From Diaminobutyricibacter sp049994905 (GTDB lineage: Bacteria > Actinomycetota > Actinomycetes > Actinomycetales > Microbacteriaceae): 64,000 nt of DNA. Where the stretch lies: positions 2,666,001 to 2,730,000 of the forward strand of contig NZ_CP188258.1 of the NCBI RefSeq assembly GCF_049994905.1, written 5' to 3'. Under the pieces are notes generated by a model, which was not told the origin of the DNA, ran no database searches, and saw nothing but the letters and a program-made list of their open reading frames with translations. Within the stretch, counting starts at the first letter, position 1. Every line of letters starts with the position of its first letter. This document shows positions 42,614-52,054 of this stretch, piece by piece. Position numbers and translations under genes: made by a program.

Positions 42614-43555
42614 ATGACCACCCTCACGGCCCTGGCCCACCCCGGGCGGCCCGTGCGCCATGCCCTGAGCACACGCCACCACCATCACGGGTGGTGGTGG
42701 AAGACACTCGTCGCAGGCCTCGCGCTGTAGATCGCCACGATCGTCGTCACTGCGTGGACGGGCAACCCGAACCTCGTACCGACATTGATCCTCCTGGGGA
42801 GTTTCCTGGTCCCCTTCAGTGTCGTCCTCTTCGTCGTCGAGCGCGTTCGTGGCAACGTCAGCATGCTCCAGCTCGTGCTCGCATTCTTCGTCGGCGGCGT
42901 CTGCGGTGTACTCGGGGCATCCCTCCTCGAGGCGAGCCTCGCCCAGAACGTGTGGACGTACGGCCTCGTCGGACTGATCGAGGAGTTCGTCAAGGGTGTG
43001 CTGCTCGTCATCATCGGCTGGCGGGTCGTGCCCAAGACCGCCGGCCAGGGCGCGCTGCTGGGTGCGACGGTCGGCGCAGGGTTCGCCGCCTTCGAATCCG
43101 CCGGCTACGCGTTCAACGCTGCCATCAGCACACAGGGCATCAACCTGCTCTCACTGCTGCAGACCGAAGTGATCCGCGCGATCCTGGCCCCGGTCGGTCA
43201 CGTCCTCTGGACCGCGCTGCTCGGCGCCGTGATCTTCGGGGCGGCCCGGCTGCACGACCGATTCCGCTGGTCGTGGTGGATTCCGGTCGCGTACCTCGGC
43301 GCATCACTTCTTCACGCGCTGTGGGATTCGATGAACGGCCTCGCATCGCTCGTCGCCGTGCTTCTCACCAGGAACGCGTTGCAGCAGCTGGAGACGGGGG
43401 ACGTGCTCACTGCGACGGCGAACGCCGTCGAATCCCTGACGGCGGTCCTCTACATCGGGGGCCTGGTGGTCGTGTCTGCGGCAGGTGTGACCGCGCTACT
43501 GTGTGTCATACGCCACAACCTTCACCGTCAGGATAAGGGGCTTGCCGATGCATGA
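42614..43555 (+). pseudogene. PrsW-family intramembrane protease with amber codon
   Basis: The ATG at 42614 has a perfect AAGGAG ribosome-binding site and begins a PrsW-like protein. Codon 39 (42728-42730) is TAG, then the frame stays open to 43555 with all the family features: the EExxK motif (GLIEEFVKG), ESAGYAF and HVLWTALLGA. A CAG to TAG change would explain it. The gene may be inactive, translated from a downstream start without the first helix, or read through. PrsW proteins cleave anti-sigma factors in membranes. It overlaps the next gene by 8 bases. Confidence 0.75.
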
Positions 43556-44573
43556 CCTTGCGCTTGCCGTCTCCGTCTTCCTCGCCTGTGTCGTCGAAGC
43601 CGTCGAAGCGACGACGATCGTGCTCGCCGTCGGAAGCACCCGTAACTGGCGGTCCACGATGACGGGCGTCGCCGCCGCCCTGGTCGTGCTCGCTGCCGCT
43701 GTCCTGGTCTTCGGACCCGCCATCCTTCTGCTGCCGATCGGCATCCTGCGCCTCGTCGTCGGTGGAGTCCTGCTCGTCTTCGGCCTTTCGTGGATCCGCA
43801 AGGCGGTTCTGCGTGCGAGCGGTCGCAAAGCACTCCACGACGAGGATGCGATCTTCCAGAAGCAGATCGCGGCGGCGGCGCGAGCCGAGCGCACGACCCG
43901 CGGAGTGGTCAAGGACTGGTACGCGTTCACCCTTGCGTTCAAGGGCGTGCTGCTGGAGGGGCTCGAGGTCGTGCTCATCGTGCTGACGTTCGGCGCCAAC
44001 GAGAACAACCTGTCCCTCGCGGTGCTCGCGGCGGTGGCCGCCGTCGTGCTCGTGGTGATCCTCGGCCTGATCGTTCGCGGCCCCCTCTCCCGCGTGCCGG
44101 AGAACACACTCAAATTCGTGGTCGGCATCATGCTCACCGGGTTCGGCACGTTCTGGGGAGGGGAAGGCGCCGGCGCGACCTGGCCGGGCGACGATCTCGC
44201 CCTGCTCGTCCTCATCCCGGCGATCGCGCTGTGCGCGCTGGGGATGGTGTGGTGGATGCGGTCTCGCCGACCTGCGAAAGCACCGGCCGGTCCCGGGGTG
44301 CCCACTCCAGCCGTTGCTGCCGCGCCCCGCCCGCCCCGCTCGCGCCTCGCCGCATTCGGGATGTTCTGGTACGACTTCATCATCGGCGACGACTGGCAGA
44401 TCGCGGCCGGAGTGGCGCTGGCGTTCGTTCTCACTTTCGTCGTCAGCACCTTCTCCTCCCTGGCCTGGATCGTCACCGCGGTCTTTGTCCTTGCGCTTAT
44501 TCCTTACGGTGTTCTGCGCGCCGATCGTGACCCGAACTCACGGAAACTCTTCGCATCCGCGACTAGACAGTGA
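43548..44573 (+). CDS. Polytopic membrane protein with E-x-x-E motifs
   Basis: 341-residue membrane protein with about 8-9 hydrophobic segments. Paired acidic motifs lie in equivalent positions of two repeats: VVEAVEATTIVLAVG and LLEGLEVVLIVLTFG. This recalls the E-G-L-E signatures of FTR1-like iron permeases and fits the COG4280 group of predicted membrane proteins. Metal or cation transport is plausible but unproven. AAGGGG precedes the ATG. It overlaps the broken PrsW gene and precedes the epoxide hydrolase gene. Confidence 0.65.
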   Translation: MHDLALAVSVFLACVVEAVEATTIVLAVGSTRNWRSTMTGVAAALVVLAAAVLVFGPAILLLPIGILRLVVGGVLLVFGLSWIRKAVLRASGRKALHDEDAIFQKQIAAAARAERTTRGVVKDWYAFTLAFKGVLLEGLEVVLIVLTFGANENNLSLAVLAAVAAVVLVVILGLIVRGPLSRVPENTLKFVVGIMLTGFGTFWGGEGAGATWPGDDLALLVLIPAIALCALGMVWWMRSRRPAKAPAGPGVPTPAVAAAPRPPRSRLAAFGMFWYDFIIGDDWQIAAGVALAFVLTFVVSTFSSLAWIVTAVFVLALIPYGVLRADRDPNSRKLFASATRQ

Positions 44574-44594
44574 CCGAGGGACAGGAGTACAGCT

Positions 44595-45824
44595 ATGACC
44601 ATCAACACCCATAACGAGGCGTCGCCCGGCGACGCGACCATCCGGCCGTTCCGCGTCGAGGCATTCCCCCAGGCCGACATCGACGAATTGCGTCGTCGGC
44701 TGCTGGCGACGCGCTGGCCGGAACGCGAGACAGTCTCCGACCTGACGCAGGGCGTGCCCCTGGCCACGATGCAGGAGCTCGCCCGCTACTGGGCCTCCGA
44801 CTACGACATGCGCCGCCACGAGACGCGGCTGAATGCGTTTCCGCAGTTCATGACCGAGATCGACGGCCTCGACATCCACTTCATCCACGTCAGGTCGCCG
44901 CACGAGAATGCGCTTCCGCTGATCATCACGCACGGATGGCCGGGCTCGGTGATCGAGATGCTGAACGTCATCGGCCCGCTCGCCGACCCACCCGCCTACG
45001 GCGGTGACGCGGCTGAAGCGTTCGACGTGGTCGTTCCCTCGATGCCCGGCTACGGCTACTCGGCGAAGCCGACGGCGACCGGATGGGATCCGTACCACAT
45101 CGCGGACGCCTGGATCACGCTGATGAGGCGGCTCGGTTACACGCGATTCGTCGCCCAGGGCGGTGACTGGGGCGCTCAGGTCACGGATGTGATCGGCTCG
45201 AAGGCGCCCGCGGAGCTGCTCGGCATCCACTCCAACATGCCCGGCAGCGTCGCGCCCGAGATCTCGAAGGCGCTCGCTCAGAACGTGCTCGGCGCCGGAG
45301 AGCCGCCGTCCGGGCTCAGCGCCGAGGAGCAACGGGCTTTCGACCAGCTCAACTTTCTTTTCACGAAAGGGCTCGGCTATTCGATCGAGATGGGGAATCG
45401 CGCGCAGACCCTGTACGGTCTCGCCGACTCCCCCGTCGCGTTGGCGGCGTGGATGCTCGACCACGACGCGCGCAGCCTCGCCGACATCGTGCAGGCGTTC
45501 GAGGGCAACCCGGTCGGGAGCCTGACCAGGGATGAGGTCCTCGACAACATCACGATGACCTGGCTGACGAACACCGGCATATCGTCGGGCCGGCTCTACT
45601 GGGAGAACACGCTCGGCTTCTTCGACGTCAAAGGGGTGAACGTGCCGGCTGCGGTGTCGGTGTTCCCGAACGAGCTGTACCAGGCGCCACGGAGCTGGAC
45701 GGAGGCGGCGTACCCCAATCTCATCTACTTCAACGAACTCGAAGAGGGCAACCACTTCGCGGCCTGGCAGGAGCCCGACCTGTTCACGTCGGAGCTGCGC
45801 GCGGCCTTCCGGACGTTGCGCTGA
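44595..45824 (+). CDS. Epoxide hydrolase (EHN type)
   Basis: 409-residue alpha/beta-hydrolase-fold epoxide hydrolase with the N-terminal EHN region (about residues 16-125). The oxyanion motif is ITHGWPGS, the nucleophile motif is GGDWGAQ, and the catalytic His is in EGNHFAAW near the C-terminus. It opens epoxides to diols by an ester intermediate. An AGGAG ribosome-binding site precedes the ATG. It follows the membrane protein gene by 21 bases, so it may be in the same transcript. Confidence 0.9.
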   Translation: MTINTHNEASPGDATIRPFRVEAFPQADIDELRRRLLATRWPERETVSDLTQGVPLATMQELARYWASDYDMRRHETRLNAFPQFMTEIDGLDIHFIHVRSPHENALPLIITHGWPGSVIEMLNVIGPLADPPAYGGDAAEAFDVVVPSMPGYGYSAKPTATGWDPYHIADAWITLMRRLGYTRFVAQGGDWGAQVTDVIGSKAPAELLGIHSNMPGSVAPEISKALAQNVLGAGEPPSGLSAEEQRAFDQLNFLFTKGLGYSIEMGNRAQTLYGLADSPVALAAWMLDHDARSLADIVQAFEGNPVGSLTRDEVLDNITMTWLTNTGISSGRLYWENTLGFFDVKGVNVPAAVSVFPNELYQAPRSWTEAAYPNLIYFNELEEGNHFAAWQEPDLFTSELRAAFRTLR

Positions 45825-45870
45825 GAATTTCTCGATTGCAACAGTCTCCCCTCAAATGGGGATGGGGGTC

Positions 45871-45899
45871 TTGCCGGGTAGACCGATCGGTCATACGTT
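45871..45899 (+). promoter_or_regulatory. Promoter with 12-bp palindrome in the spacer
   Basis: TTGCCG (45871-45876) and TACGTT (45894-45899) are 17 bases apart. GACCGATCGGTC, a perfect palindrome (45881-45892), fills the spacer and resembles a TetR-type operator. It precedes the S53 protease gene. Confidence 0.5.
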
Positions 45900-45952
45900 T
45901 GCACTGGCCAGCCGACAACCGTCGGCCGTCACATCACGTCAGGAGATCCTTG

Positions 45953-47863
45953 ATGAGAAAAAACTCCCTGGGAGTGGCTCTGGTAGCCGTCGCGGCTGTT
46001 TTCGCGGCGTTCACCGGAGCCGGAGCGGCAACCGCCGCCCCCGTCTCGAAACCCATTCCGAACTCGTCACCCGGGTGGCTCACCCACGGCAAGAACCTTG
46101 GTGCCGCCTCCCCGAATGCCGCCGTCAGCGCACGCGTCTACCTCGCACCGAACGGCGGACTCGACGCACTGAAAGCCGCCGCCACCACCGCATCGAGCAC
46201 GCATAAGTACCTCACGCCAGCGCAATACCACGCGAAGTACGACGCAACTGCGTCGACCGTCAACGCGGTGAGCGGATGGCTGACCGGTGCCGGGCTCACG
46301 GTGAGCGCGGACCCCAACCACCGCTACCTCGACGTCACCGGCAGTGTGGCCGCGGCGAACAAGGCGTTCGGCGTCTCGATCTCCAACTTCACCCACGATG
46401 GCCTCTCCGTGCAGGCGCCGACGGGTGCGGCGACCGCACCTGACGCCGTCGCGGCATCGGTCATCGCGGTCTCCGGACTCGACACGACCGTCTCGGTCGT
46501 CCAGCCGCTGACCCAGAAGCCGTCGCCGCCCAGCGCCGGGTTCCGCAACGCCCAGGTCTGTTCGCACTGGTACGGCGACGCGACCCCCGCCACGGTTCCC
46601 ACGCCTGACGGCACGACCCTGCCGCTGTTCAACGGCAAGGTACTGCCGTATTCACCGTGCGGATACACCGGTCCCCAGCTGCGCAACTCCTATGAGGCAG
46701 GCGCTGCAGCGGGTCTCAACGGTCACGGTGTGACTGTTGCGATCACCGACGCGTACGCATCGCCGACGATCGAATCCGACGCCAACCGCTACGCGACCGA
46801 CAACGGCGACGCTGCGTTCACTGCTGGTCAGTTCTCGCAGAGCATGCCCGACTCGTTCCGCCAGGTGCAGAACAACAAGTCGCCGAAGCAGTGCGACGCA
46901 TCCGGCTGGTACGGCGAGGAGACGCTGGATGTCGAGGCCGTTCACGCCATGGCGCCTGCTGCGAACATCCGCTACTACGCGGGTAAGAGCTGCCAGGACT
47001 CCGACCTGCTCGACACGTTCAGCCGCATCAACGACGAGGGTGTCGCGAACATCGTGACGAACTCGTGGGGTGGTGTGGGCGATGTCGTGAAGCCGACCCT
47101 GCTGCAGGCCTATGAGGTTGCATTCCTGCAGGGCGCGGTCCAGGGCATCAGCTACGTGTTCTCCACGGGCGACTCCGGCGACGAGGTCACCAACCTGGGA
47201 ACTCCGCAGACGGACTACCCGGCATCCGACCCGTACGTGACGGGTGTCGGCGGAACGTCGACAGCGATCACCCAGGCGGGTGTCACTGCTGAGACCGGCT
47301 GGCAGACGACCAAGTACGGCCTCTCCAGCGGTGCCTGGGCGGTGACCGTGCCGTTCCTCTACGGAGGTGGCGGCGGGTATTCGTCGAACATCGCCGAGCC
47401 CGCCTACCAGGTCGCGGCCGGCATCCACAGCCCGAACGGCGGCCGCGCGCTGCCTGACGTGTCGATGGACGCCGACCCGACGACCGGCATGCTGGTCGGA
47501 CAGACGCAGTCCTTCCCCGCTGGCGCAGCCTACGACACCTACCGGATCGGCGGAACGAGCCTCGCCTCGCCGCTCTTCGCTGGGATGACAGCCCTGAAGA
47601 TCCAGGCCAGCGGTCACGGTCTGGGCCTGCTGAACCCGATGATCTACGCCAACCACTCGGGATTCAACGATGTGACCGGTGCGAACATCGATGCCGGCAA
47701 CATCCGGGTCGATTTCGTGAACGGGCTGGACGCGACCAACGGGTACGTGTACTCGGTGCGTTCGTTCAACACGACGCACACGACCCTCACGGTCGGCACC
47801 GGTTGGGACACGGAGACCGGCTGGGGCAGCGCCCGGGCCGGGTGGCTCACTCCGGCGCCGTAA
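45953..47863 (+). CDS. Secreted S53 (sedolisin/kumamolisin) peptidase
   Basis: 636-residue secreted acid-acting serine-carboxyl protease. The signal peptide ends near ATAAP (about residue 29). A Pro-kumamolisin activation domain spans about residues 40-190. The catalytic region shows Glu322 and Asp326 (GEETLD) and Ser536 (GGTSLASP). A calcium-site-like region near the C-terminus (DVTGANIDAGN) fits the family. An AGGAG ribosome-binding site precedes the ATG, and a strong terminator follows the stop. Confidence 0.9.
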   Translation: MRKNSLGVALVAVAAVFAAFTGAGAATAAPVSKPIPNSSPGWLTHGKNLGAASPNAAVSARVYLAPNGGLDALKAAATTASSTHKYLTPAQYHAKYDATASTVNAVSGWLTGAGLTVSADPNHRYLDVTGSVAAANKAFGVSISNFTHDGLSVQAPTGAATAPDAVAASVIAVSGLDTTVSVVQPLTQKPSPPSAGFRNAQVCSHWYGDATPATVPTPDGTTLPLFNGKVLPYSPCGYTGPQLRNSYEAGAAAGLNGHGVTVAITDAYASPTIESDANRYATDNGDAAFTAGQFSQSMPDSFRQVQNNKSPKQCDASGWYGEETLDVEAVHAMAPAANIRYYAGKSCQDSDLLDTFSRINDEGVANIVTNSWGGVGDVVKPTLLQAYEVAFLQGAVQGISYVFSTGDSGDEVTNLGTPQTDYPASDPYVTGVGGTSTAITQAGVTAETGWQTTKYGLSSGAWAVTVPFLYGGGGGYSSNIAEPAYQVAAGIHSPNGGRALPDVSMDADPTTGMLVGQTQSFPAGAAYDTYRIGGTSLASPLFAGMTALKIQASGHGLGLLNPMIYANHSGFNDVTGANIDAGNIRVDFVNGLDATNGYVYSVRSFNTTHTTLTVGTGWDTETGWGSARAGWLTPAP

Positions 47864-47874
47864 GGCACACAATC

Positions 47875-47908
47875 CAGAGGGGCCCGGCAGCGATGTCGGG
47901 CCCCTCTG
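47875..47908. terminator. Strong terminator stem after S53 peptidase
   Basis: CAGAGGGGCCCG (47875-47886) pairs with CGGGCCCCTCTG (47897-47908) around a 10-base loop, between convergent genes. Confidence 0.75.
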
Positions 47909-47949
47909 CTGTCTCTCCTGCTCGAACACGCCGCCCCGGAGGGCGCACG

Positions 47950-48879
47950 TCACGGTATGCGCACACCAGCGAGCTCCTCGGCGACCGACCAGATTCGCTC
48001 AGCCGCCACCGCGTCGGCGATCCTGGCGTACGGCCTCAATGCGATGGCCGGCCCGCGCGTGTGCATCAGGTGTGCCGGACCGTAGAAGCGGCCTCCGACA
48101 TCCTCTCGCGCCGTCGCAGCGTAAAGGGCCGGCCCGGATGCTGCGTCCGGCGTCTGGATGACGCGCTTGCCGAGCGACAGCCGTATCCGGTCGAGTGCTG
48201 TGACGGGAACGTCGGGATCCTTGAACGTGATCGCGGTCACCGCCGTGCCCGGATGCGCGAGTGTCGACTCGAGGCCCCAGTTGCGGGACACGCTCCGGCG
48301 CTGCAGTTCCATGCCGAACAGTGACAGCGCGACCTTGGAACTCCCGTATGCCCGCAGCGGCGTGTACCGGTTACTCACCTGCAGGTCATCCCAGTCGATG
48401 CCGTAAAGCGCCGCCGCCAGGCTCGACTGCATCACGATTCTGGCGTTGCCGGCCTGCAGCAACGAGAAGATGCCGGCTACAAGGGCGAAATGTCCGAGGA
48501 AGTTCGTCTGGAAATGCAGCTCGAACCCGTCGGCCGTCTCCCGACGCGTCTTCGACCGAAGCAGCATCACCCCGGCATTCCCGACGAAAAGGTGGATGGG
48601 CTTCCCCTCCGCTCTGAGCAGCTGCGCGAGCCAAGCGACACTCTCGAGCGACGCGAGGTCCACATCCATCACCGTGACCCGCCGGTCGGGAACGGACAGC
48701 CGGATCCGGCCGGCCGCGTCTTCACCCTTCACCCGGTTGCGTACCGGAAGGATGAGGTCTGCGCCCGCCATCGCGAGGCGGCGCGCAAGGGCGAACCCGA
48801 TCCCGTCGCTCGCCCCGGTCACCAACGCACGCGTTCCCGTCAGGTCTGGCGCGCGCACCGCAGCTGCCGGACGACTCAT
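47950..48879 (-). CDS. Short-chain dehydrogenase (retinol/WWOX-like)
   Basis: 309-residue SDR of the retinol-dehydrogenase-like group. The cofactor motif is VTGASDGIGFALA, the NAG motif is VGNAGVML, and the catalytic set includes Ser (MQSSLAA) and YGSSK. The ATG at 48879 has GGGAGGGG upstream and is preferred to an in-frame ATG at 48897. It is convergent with the S53 gene and lies downstream of the ABC importer genes on the same strand. The substrate is unknown. Confidence 0.85.
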   Translation of the reverse strand: MSRPAAAVRAPDLTGTRALVTGASDGIGFALARRLAMAGADLILPVRNRVKGEDAAGRIRLSVPDRRVTVMDVDLASLESVAWLAQLLRAEGKPIHLFVGNAGVMLLRSKTRRETADGFELHFQTNFLGHFALVAGIFSLLQAGNARIVMQSSLAAALYGIDWDDLQVSNRYTPLRAYGSSKVALSLFGMELQRRSVSRNWGLESTLAHPGTAVTAITFKDPDVPVTALDRIRLSLGKRVIQTPDAASGPALYAATAREDVGGRFYGPAHLMHTRGPAIALRPYARIADAVAAERIWSVAEELAGVRIP

Positions 48880-48958
48880 GGCCCCTCCCACGTTCATCGT
48901 GAGACTACGCCGCGAGGCACGGTATGCGCACTAGTACGTATTGACTTCGCAGAAGGGG

Positions 48959-49723
48959 TCAGCCGGTGTGAACCCTCGCCAGGTATTGTTGCGTCGCCGC
49001 CTCGCGCGGGTGGTCGAACACCTGCTCCGGCGGCCCCTGCTCGAGCAGCACCCCGTTGTGGAGGAAGATCACCTGGTCGGCCACCGTGCGGGCGAACTGC
49101 ATCTCGTGCGTCGTCATGAGAATCGTCGACCCTGCCGCCTTGAGCTCCGCGACCAGGTCGAGCACCTCGCCGACGAGCAGCGGGTCGAGCGCCGACGTGA
49201 TCTCGTCGAGCAGCAGCAGTTCGGGATTGGTCACGATCGCACGGATGATCGCCACCCGCTGCTGCTGACCGCCCGAGAGCCGGTCGGGAAAGTCCTTGAC
49301 CTTCGCGCCCAGCCCGATGCGCTCCAGCCACTGCATCGCGGAGGCTTCGGCTTCGTCTTTCGCAATGCCGTGGACCTTGCGGCTGGCGAGCGTCACATTG
49401 TCGAGAACGCTGAGATGCGGGAACAGGTTGAACTGCTGAAAGACGACACCGATGCGCGCTCGCGTGCGGTCGACGTCGATACGGGGGTCGCTGATGTCTT
49501 CGCCCTTGAGGAAGATGCGTCCGTCATCCACCCGCTCGAGCAGGTTGATCGTCTTCAACAGCGTCGACTTGCCCGACCCGCTCGCCCCGATCGCCACAAC
49601 CACCTGGTGCTGGTCGATCTCGAGGTCGATGCCGGTCAGTACGGGCGTTTCGCCGAAACTCTTGTACAGGCCTTCGACGCGCAGCACGGCCTCGGCCGGC
49701 GCCGCCACGACATCCCCGCTCAC
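48959..49723 (-). CDS. Polar amino-acid ABC transporter, ATP-binding subunit
   Basis: 254-residue ABC ATPase of the polar amino-acid (HisP/GlnQ) family. Walker A is GASGSGKS, the ABC signature LSGGQQQR, and Walker B LLLLDEITSALD; the switch His lies in TTHEM. It powers uptake through the membrane subunit, whose gene overlaps its start by 4 bases. It is the last gene of a three-gene importer unit. The specific amino acid is not resolved. Confidence 0.9.
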   Translation of the reverse strand: MSGDVVAAPAEAVLRVEGLYKSFGETPVLTGIDLEIDQHQVVVAIGASGSGKSTLLKTINLLERVDDGRIFLKGEDISDPRIDVDRTRARIGVVFQQFNLFPHLSVLDNVTLASRKVHGIAKDEAEASAMQWLERIGLGAKVKDFPDRLSGGQQQRVAIIRAIVTNPELLLLDEITSALDPLLVGEVLDLVAELKAAGSTILMTTHEMQFARTVADQVIFLHNGVLLEQGPPEQVFDHPREAATQQYLARVHTG

Positions 49724-50601
49724 ACCGTGCCCCCGATCTGCTCACGCTTCTGCGCCCGCGCCGACAGGTAGTCGGTGAGGCGGATGAGCGGCCAGCTGAT
49801 CGCCACGAACAGGAGCCCGGCCACGATGTACGGGGTGAAGTTGTAGGTGTCGGCCGACGCGATCTGGGCGGCGCGCACCGCATCCACCGCACCGAGCACC
49901 GACACGAGACCCACATCTTTCTGCATCGATACGAAGTCGTTGACGAGGGCCGGCGTCACTTTGCGTACGCCCTGGGGCAGCACGACGAGCCGCAGCGTCT
50001 GTGCGTGCGAGAGCCCGAGCGAACGGGCTGCGAGACGTTGTGACGGATGCACGGCCTCCATGCCGGCGCGCAGCACCTCGGCGACATAGGCCGAGTAGGT
50101 GAGGATGAGCGCGAGCGTGCCCCAGAATTCGGGCCCCATCCGGGGAAAGACTCCGAGGGCAGGGATGCCGAAGCCGACCAGGTAGAGGACGATGATCAGC
50201 GGCATCCCGCGAAACAGGTCGGTGTAGACCGTGGCGATGACGCGCAGCGGGAAGAAGACGGGGCCGCGCAGGGTGCGGACGATCGCGAGCAGCGTGGCGA
50301 AGATCGCGACGCCGATCGCGGCGAAGAACAGGATCTGGATGTTCAGCCACAGGCCGAGCAGGATCGACCCCAGATACTCCCACCCGATCTTCACGTTGAA
50401 GAACGACTGCTGCACCAGCGCCCATCCGGGCGTGTTGACCACGGTTGCCCAGACCAGCACGGCGAGCACGAGCGTACTCGCCAGGCTGATCAGAACCGAC
50501 CGGCCGGACTGTTTCTTGCGGAAGACGCGCCGATCCCGCTCGATCTCGCTCAGCGGCGAGCCGTCTGGATTGGTCTCCAGGGTCGTTGTTCGTGGGCTCA
50601 C
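49720..50601 (-). CDS. Polar amino-acid ABC transporter, permease
   Basis: 293-residue permease of the His/Glu/Gln/Arg family. A charged N-terminal region precedes about five hydrophobic segments, and the ATPase-contact motif appears as RAGMEAVHPSQRLAARSLGL. It overlaps the ATPase gene and follows the binding-protein gene by about 37 bases. Together the genes form a type I importer. Confidence 0.9.
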   Translation of the reverse strand: MSPRTTTLETNPDGSPLSEIERDRRVFRKKQSGRSVLISLASTLVLAVLVWATVVNTPGWALVQQSFFNVKIGWEYLGSILLGLWLNIQILFFAAIGVAIFATLLAIVRTLRGPVFFPLRVIATVYTDLFRGMPLIIVLYLVGFGIPALGVFPRMGPEFWGTLALILTYSAYVAEVLRAGMEAVHPSQRLAARSLGLSHAQTLRLVVLPQGVRKVTPALVNDFVSMQKDVGLVSVLGAVDAVRAAQIASADTYNFTPYIVAGLLFVAISWPLIRLTDYLSARAQKREQIGGTV

Positions 50602-50638
50602 GAGCTCACCATGGGGGCCTCACGTCGGGCGCGCACCG

Positions 50639-51493
50639 TTACTTGAAGACCGGGACGTTCACCGTGGTCGACAGCCACTTCTTGGTGATGGTGTCGAGCT
50701 CACCGCTCGTACGGAGTGCATCGACGGCGGACGCGACCTTCGCCGTGAGAGGCGAGCCCTTCGCCAGCACGATGCCGAACTTGTCACCGCCGGAGTTGTC
50801 GGCGAACTGCCCGCCCACCACGCCGTTGTCGACCTGCGCGTCGGCGAGGTAGAAGGCGGTCGGCAGGTCGGTCGCGACGGCATCGATCTGCCCGGTCTTG
50901 AGAGCGAGGACCGCGTCGTCGTTGGAGTTGAAGACGGCGATGTTGTTGCCGCCGACCTCCTTCTTCAGCAGCGTGTACGTCGTGGTCGCGGTGGCCACAC
51001 CGATCTTGACCTTCTTGAGGCCGTCGAGCGTCGTCACCGACGCGGCCGGCGAGCCCTTGGTGGTCACGATGGCCTGGGTGGTCGTGTAATACGGCGACGA
51101 AAAGTCGACGGCCTTCTTACGCTCGTCGCTGATGCTGAACTGCTGGATGTTCAGGTCGAAGTCTTTCGGCCCCGGCGCGATCGCGCTGTCGAAAGTGGTG
51201 CGGGTCCAGACGACGTCTTTCTTGGCGAAGCCGAGCTTCTCGGCGACGGCGTAGGCGACAGCCGACTCGAAGCCCTGCCCGTTCTCCGGCTTGTTGTCGA
51301 TGACCCACGGCGAGTATGCCGGCTGGCCGGTCGCGATCGTGAGCTTGCCCGCGGTGAGGGTCTGCAGTCCCTGCGATGAACTCGACGAGGTCGAACCCGA
51401 CGGAGACGAGCTGCAGGCGGCCAGGGCGACGATCGCGATCGTGGCCCCCACCAGGGAGATGGCGCGCGTAAGACGTGAGGGAAGAGCAGACAC
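50639..51493 (-). CDS. Amino-acid ABC transporter substrate-binding lipoprotein
   Basis: 284-residue lipoprotein of the SBP_bac_3 family. The signal peptide ends in the lipobox ALAAC, followed by a Ser-rich linker and two-lobe binding fold (TIATGQPAYSPWV, later VDFSSPYYTTTQAI). The GTG at 51493 is preferred to an upstream in-frame start because AAAGG lies about 8 bases before it. It is the first gene of the importer unit. Confidence 0.9.
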   Translation of the reverse strand: MSALPSRLTRAISLVGATIAIVALAACSSSPSGSTSSSSSQGLQTLTAGKLTIATGQPAYSPWVIDNKPENGQGFESAVAYAVAEKLGFAKKDVVWTRTTFDSAIAPGPKDFDLNIQQFSISDERKKAVDFSSPYYTTTQAIVTTKGSPAASVTTLDGLKKVKIGVATATTTYTLLKKEVGGNNIAVFNSNDDAVLALKTGQIDAVATDLPTAFYLADAQVDNGVVGGQFADNSGGDKFGIVLAKGSPLTAKVASAVDALRTSGELDTITKKWLSTTVNVPVFK

Positions 51494-51562
51494 AGGGATA
51501 CCTTTCAGCGGGCCTCCGGCGGCCAATCATTCGATAGTAGAGGGAACCGCGTGACGCTCGGT

Positions 51563-52054
51563 TCAGGTTACGGATTGTGAAACACCGGCGAGCGACCAGT
51601 CGTCGAAGCTGAACCCGGGCGACACCAGGCAGCTGACCAGAGTCTCGCCACCCGACGGGAGCGTGCGCTGCCAGGTGCCCGCCGGCACGAGCTCCTGCGC
51701 GCGGTGCCCCTGCGTGTCGTCGGGCCCGAGCGTCACGATCTCGCCGTCGACCGGCGACTCCCCGGTGCCCCCGAGTTGGAGGGCGAGCGGCTCCGGCCCG
51801 TGCCAGAGCCAGATTTCGTCCGAGGTGACGACGTGCCATGCCGACGCCTCCCCCGGCGGCAACAGAAAGTAGATCAGGGTCGCGGCCGGGCGTTCACCGC
51901 GGTCGGTGACCACAGCATCCGTCGCCGTCCACGTTCTGCGGTACCACCCGCCTTCCGGATGCGGTTCCAGGGCGAGCTCGATGGCCCGCGCTGACGGGAC
52001 CACCCACTCGATGAGTTCCCCGTCAACCGTGCGGCGGGCGACCGGCTCGATCAC
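51563..52054 (-). CDS. DUF985 (cupin_5) family protein
   Basis: 163-residue single-domain cupin of the DUF985 family (LEPHPEGGWYRRTW, AATLIYFLLPPGEASAWH, then QELVPAGTWQR). The His and Glu residues in these motifs fit a metal-binding cupin. Its role is unknown. The GTG at 52054 overlaps the upstream TGA as GTGA. It is the last gene of a coupled trio with an amidohydrolase and an SAH-hydrolase-like gene, which suggests work on a related nucleoside or sulfur compound. Confidence 0.85.
   Translation of the reverse strand: MIEPVARRTVDGELIEWVVPSARAIELALEPHPEGGWYRRTWTATDAVVTDRGERPAATLIYFLLPPGEASAWHVVTSDEIWLWHGPEPLALQLGGTGESPVDGEIVTLGPDDTQGHRAQELVPAGTWQRTLPSGGETLVSCLVSPGFSFDDWSLAGVSQSVT

Noticed and set aside
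44538..45755. Minus-strand frame opposite the epoxide hydrolase gene
   Set aside because: Shadow frame; the plus strand has the catalytic motifs of an epoxide hydrolase.
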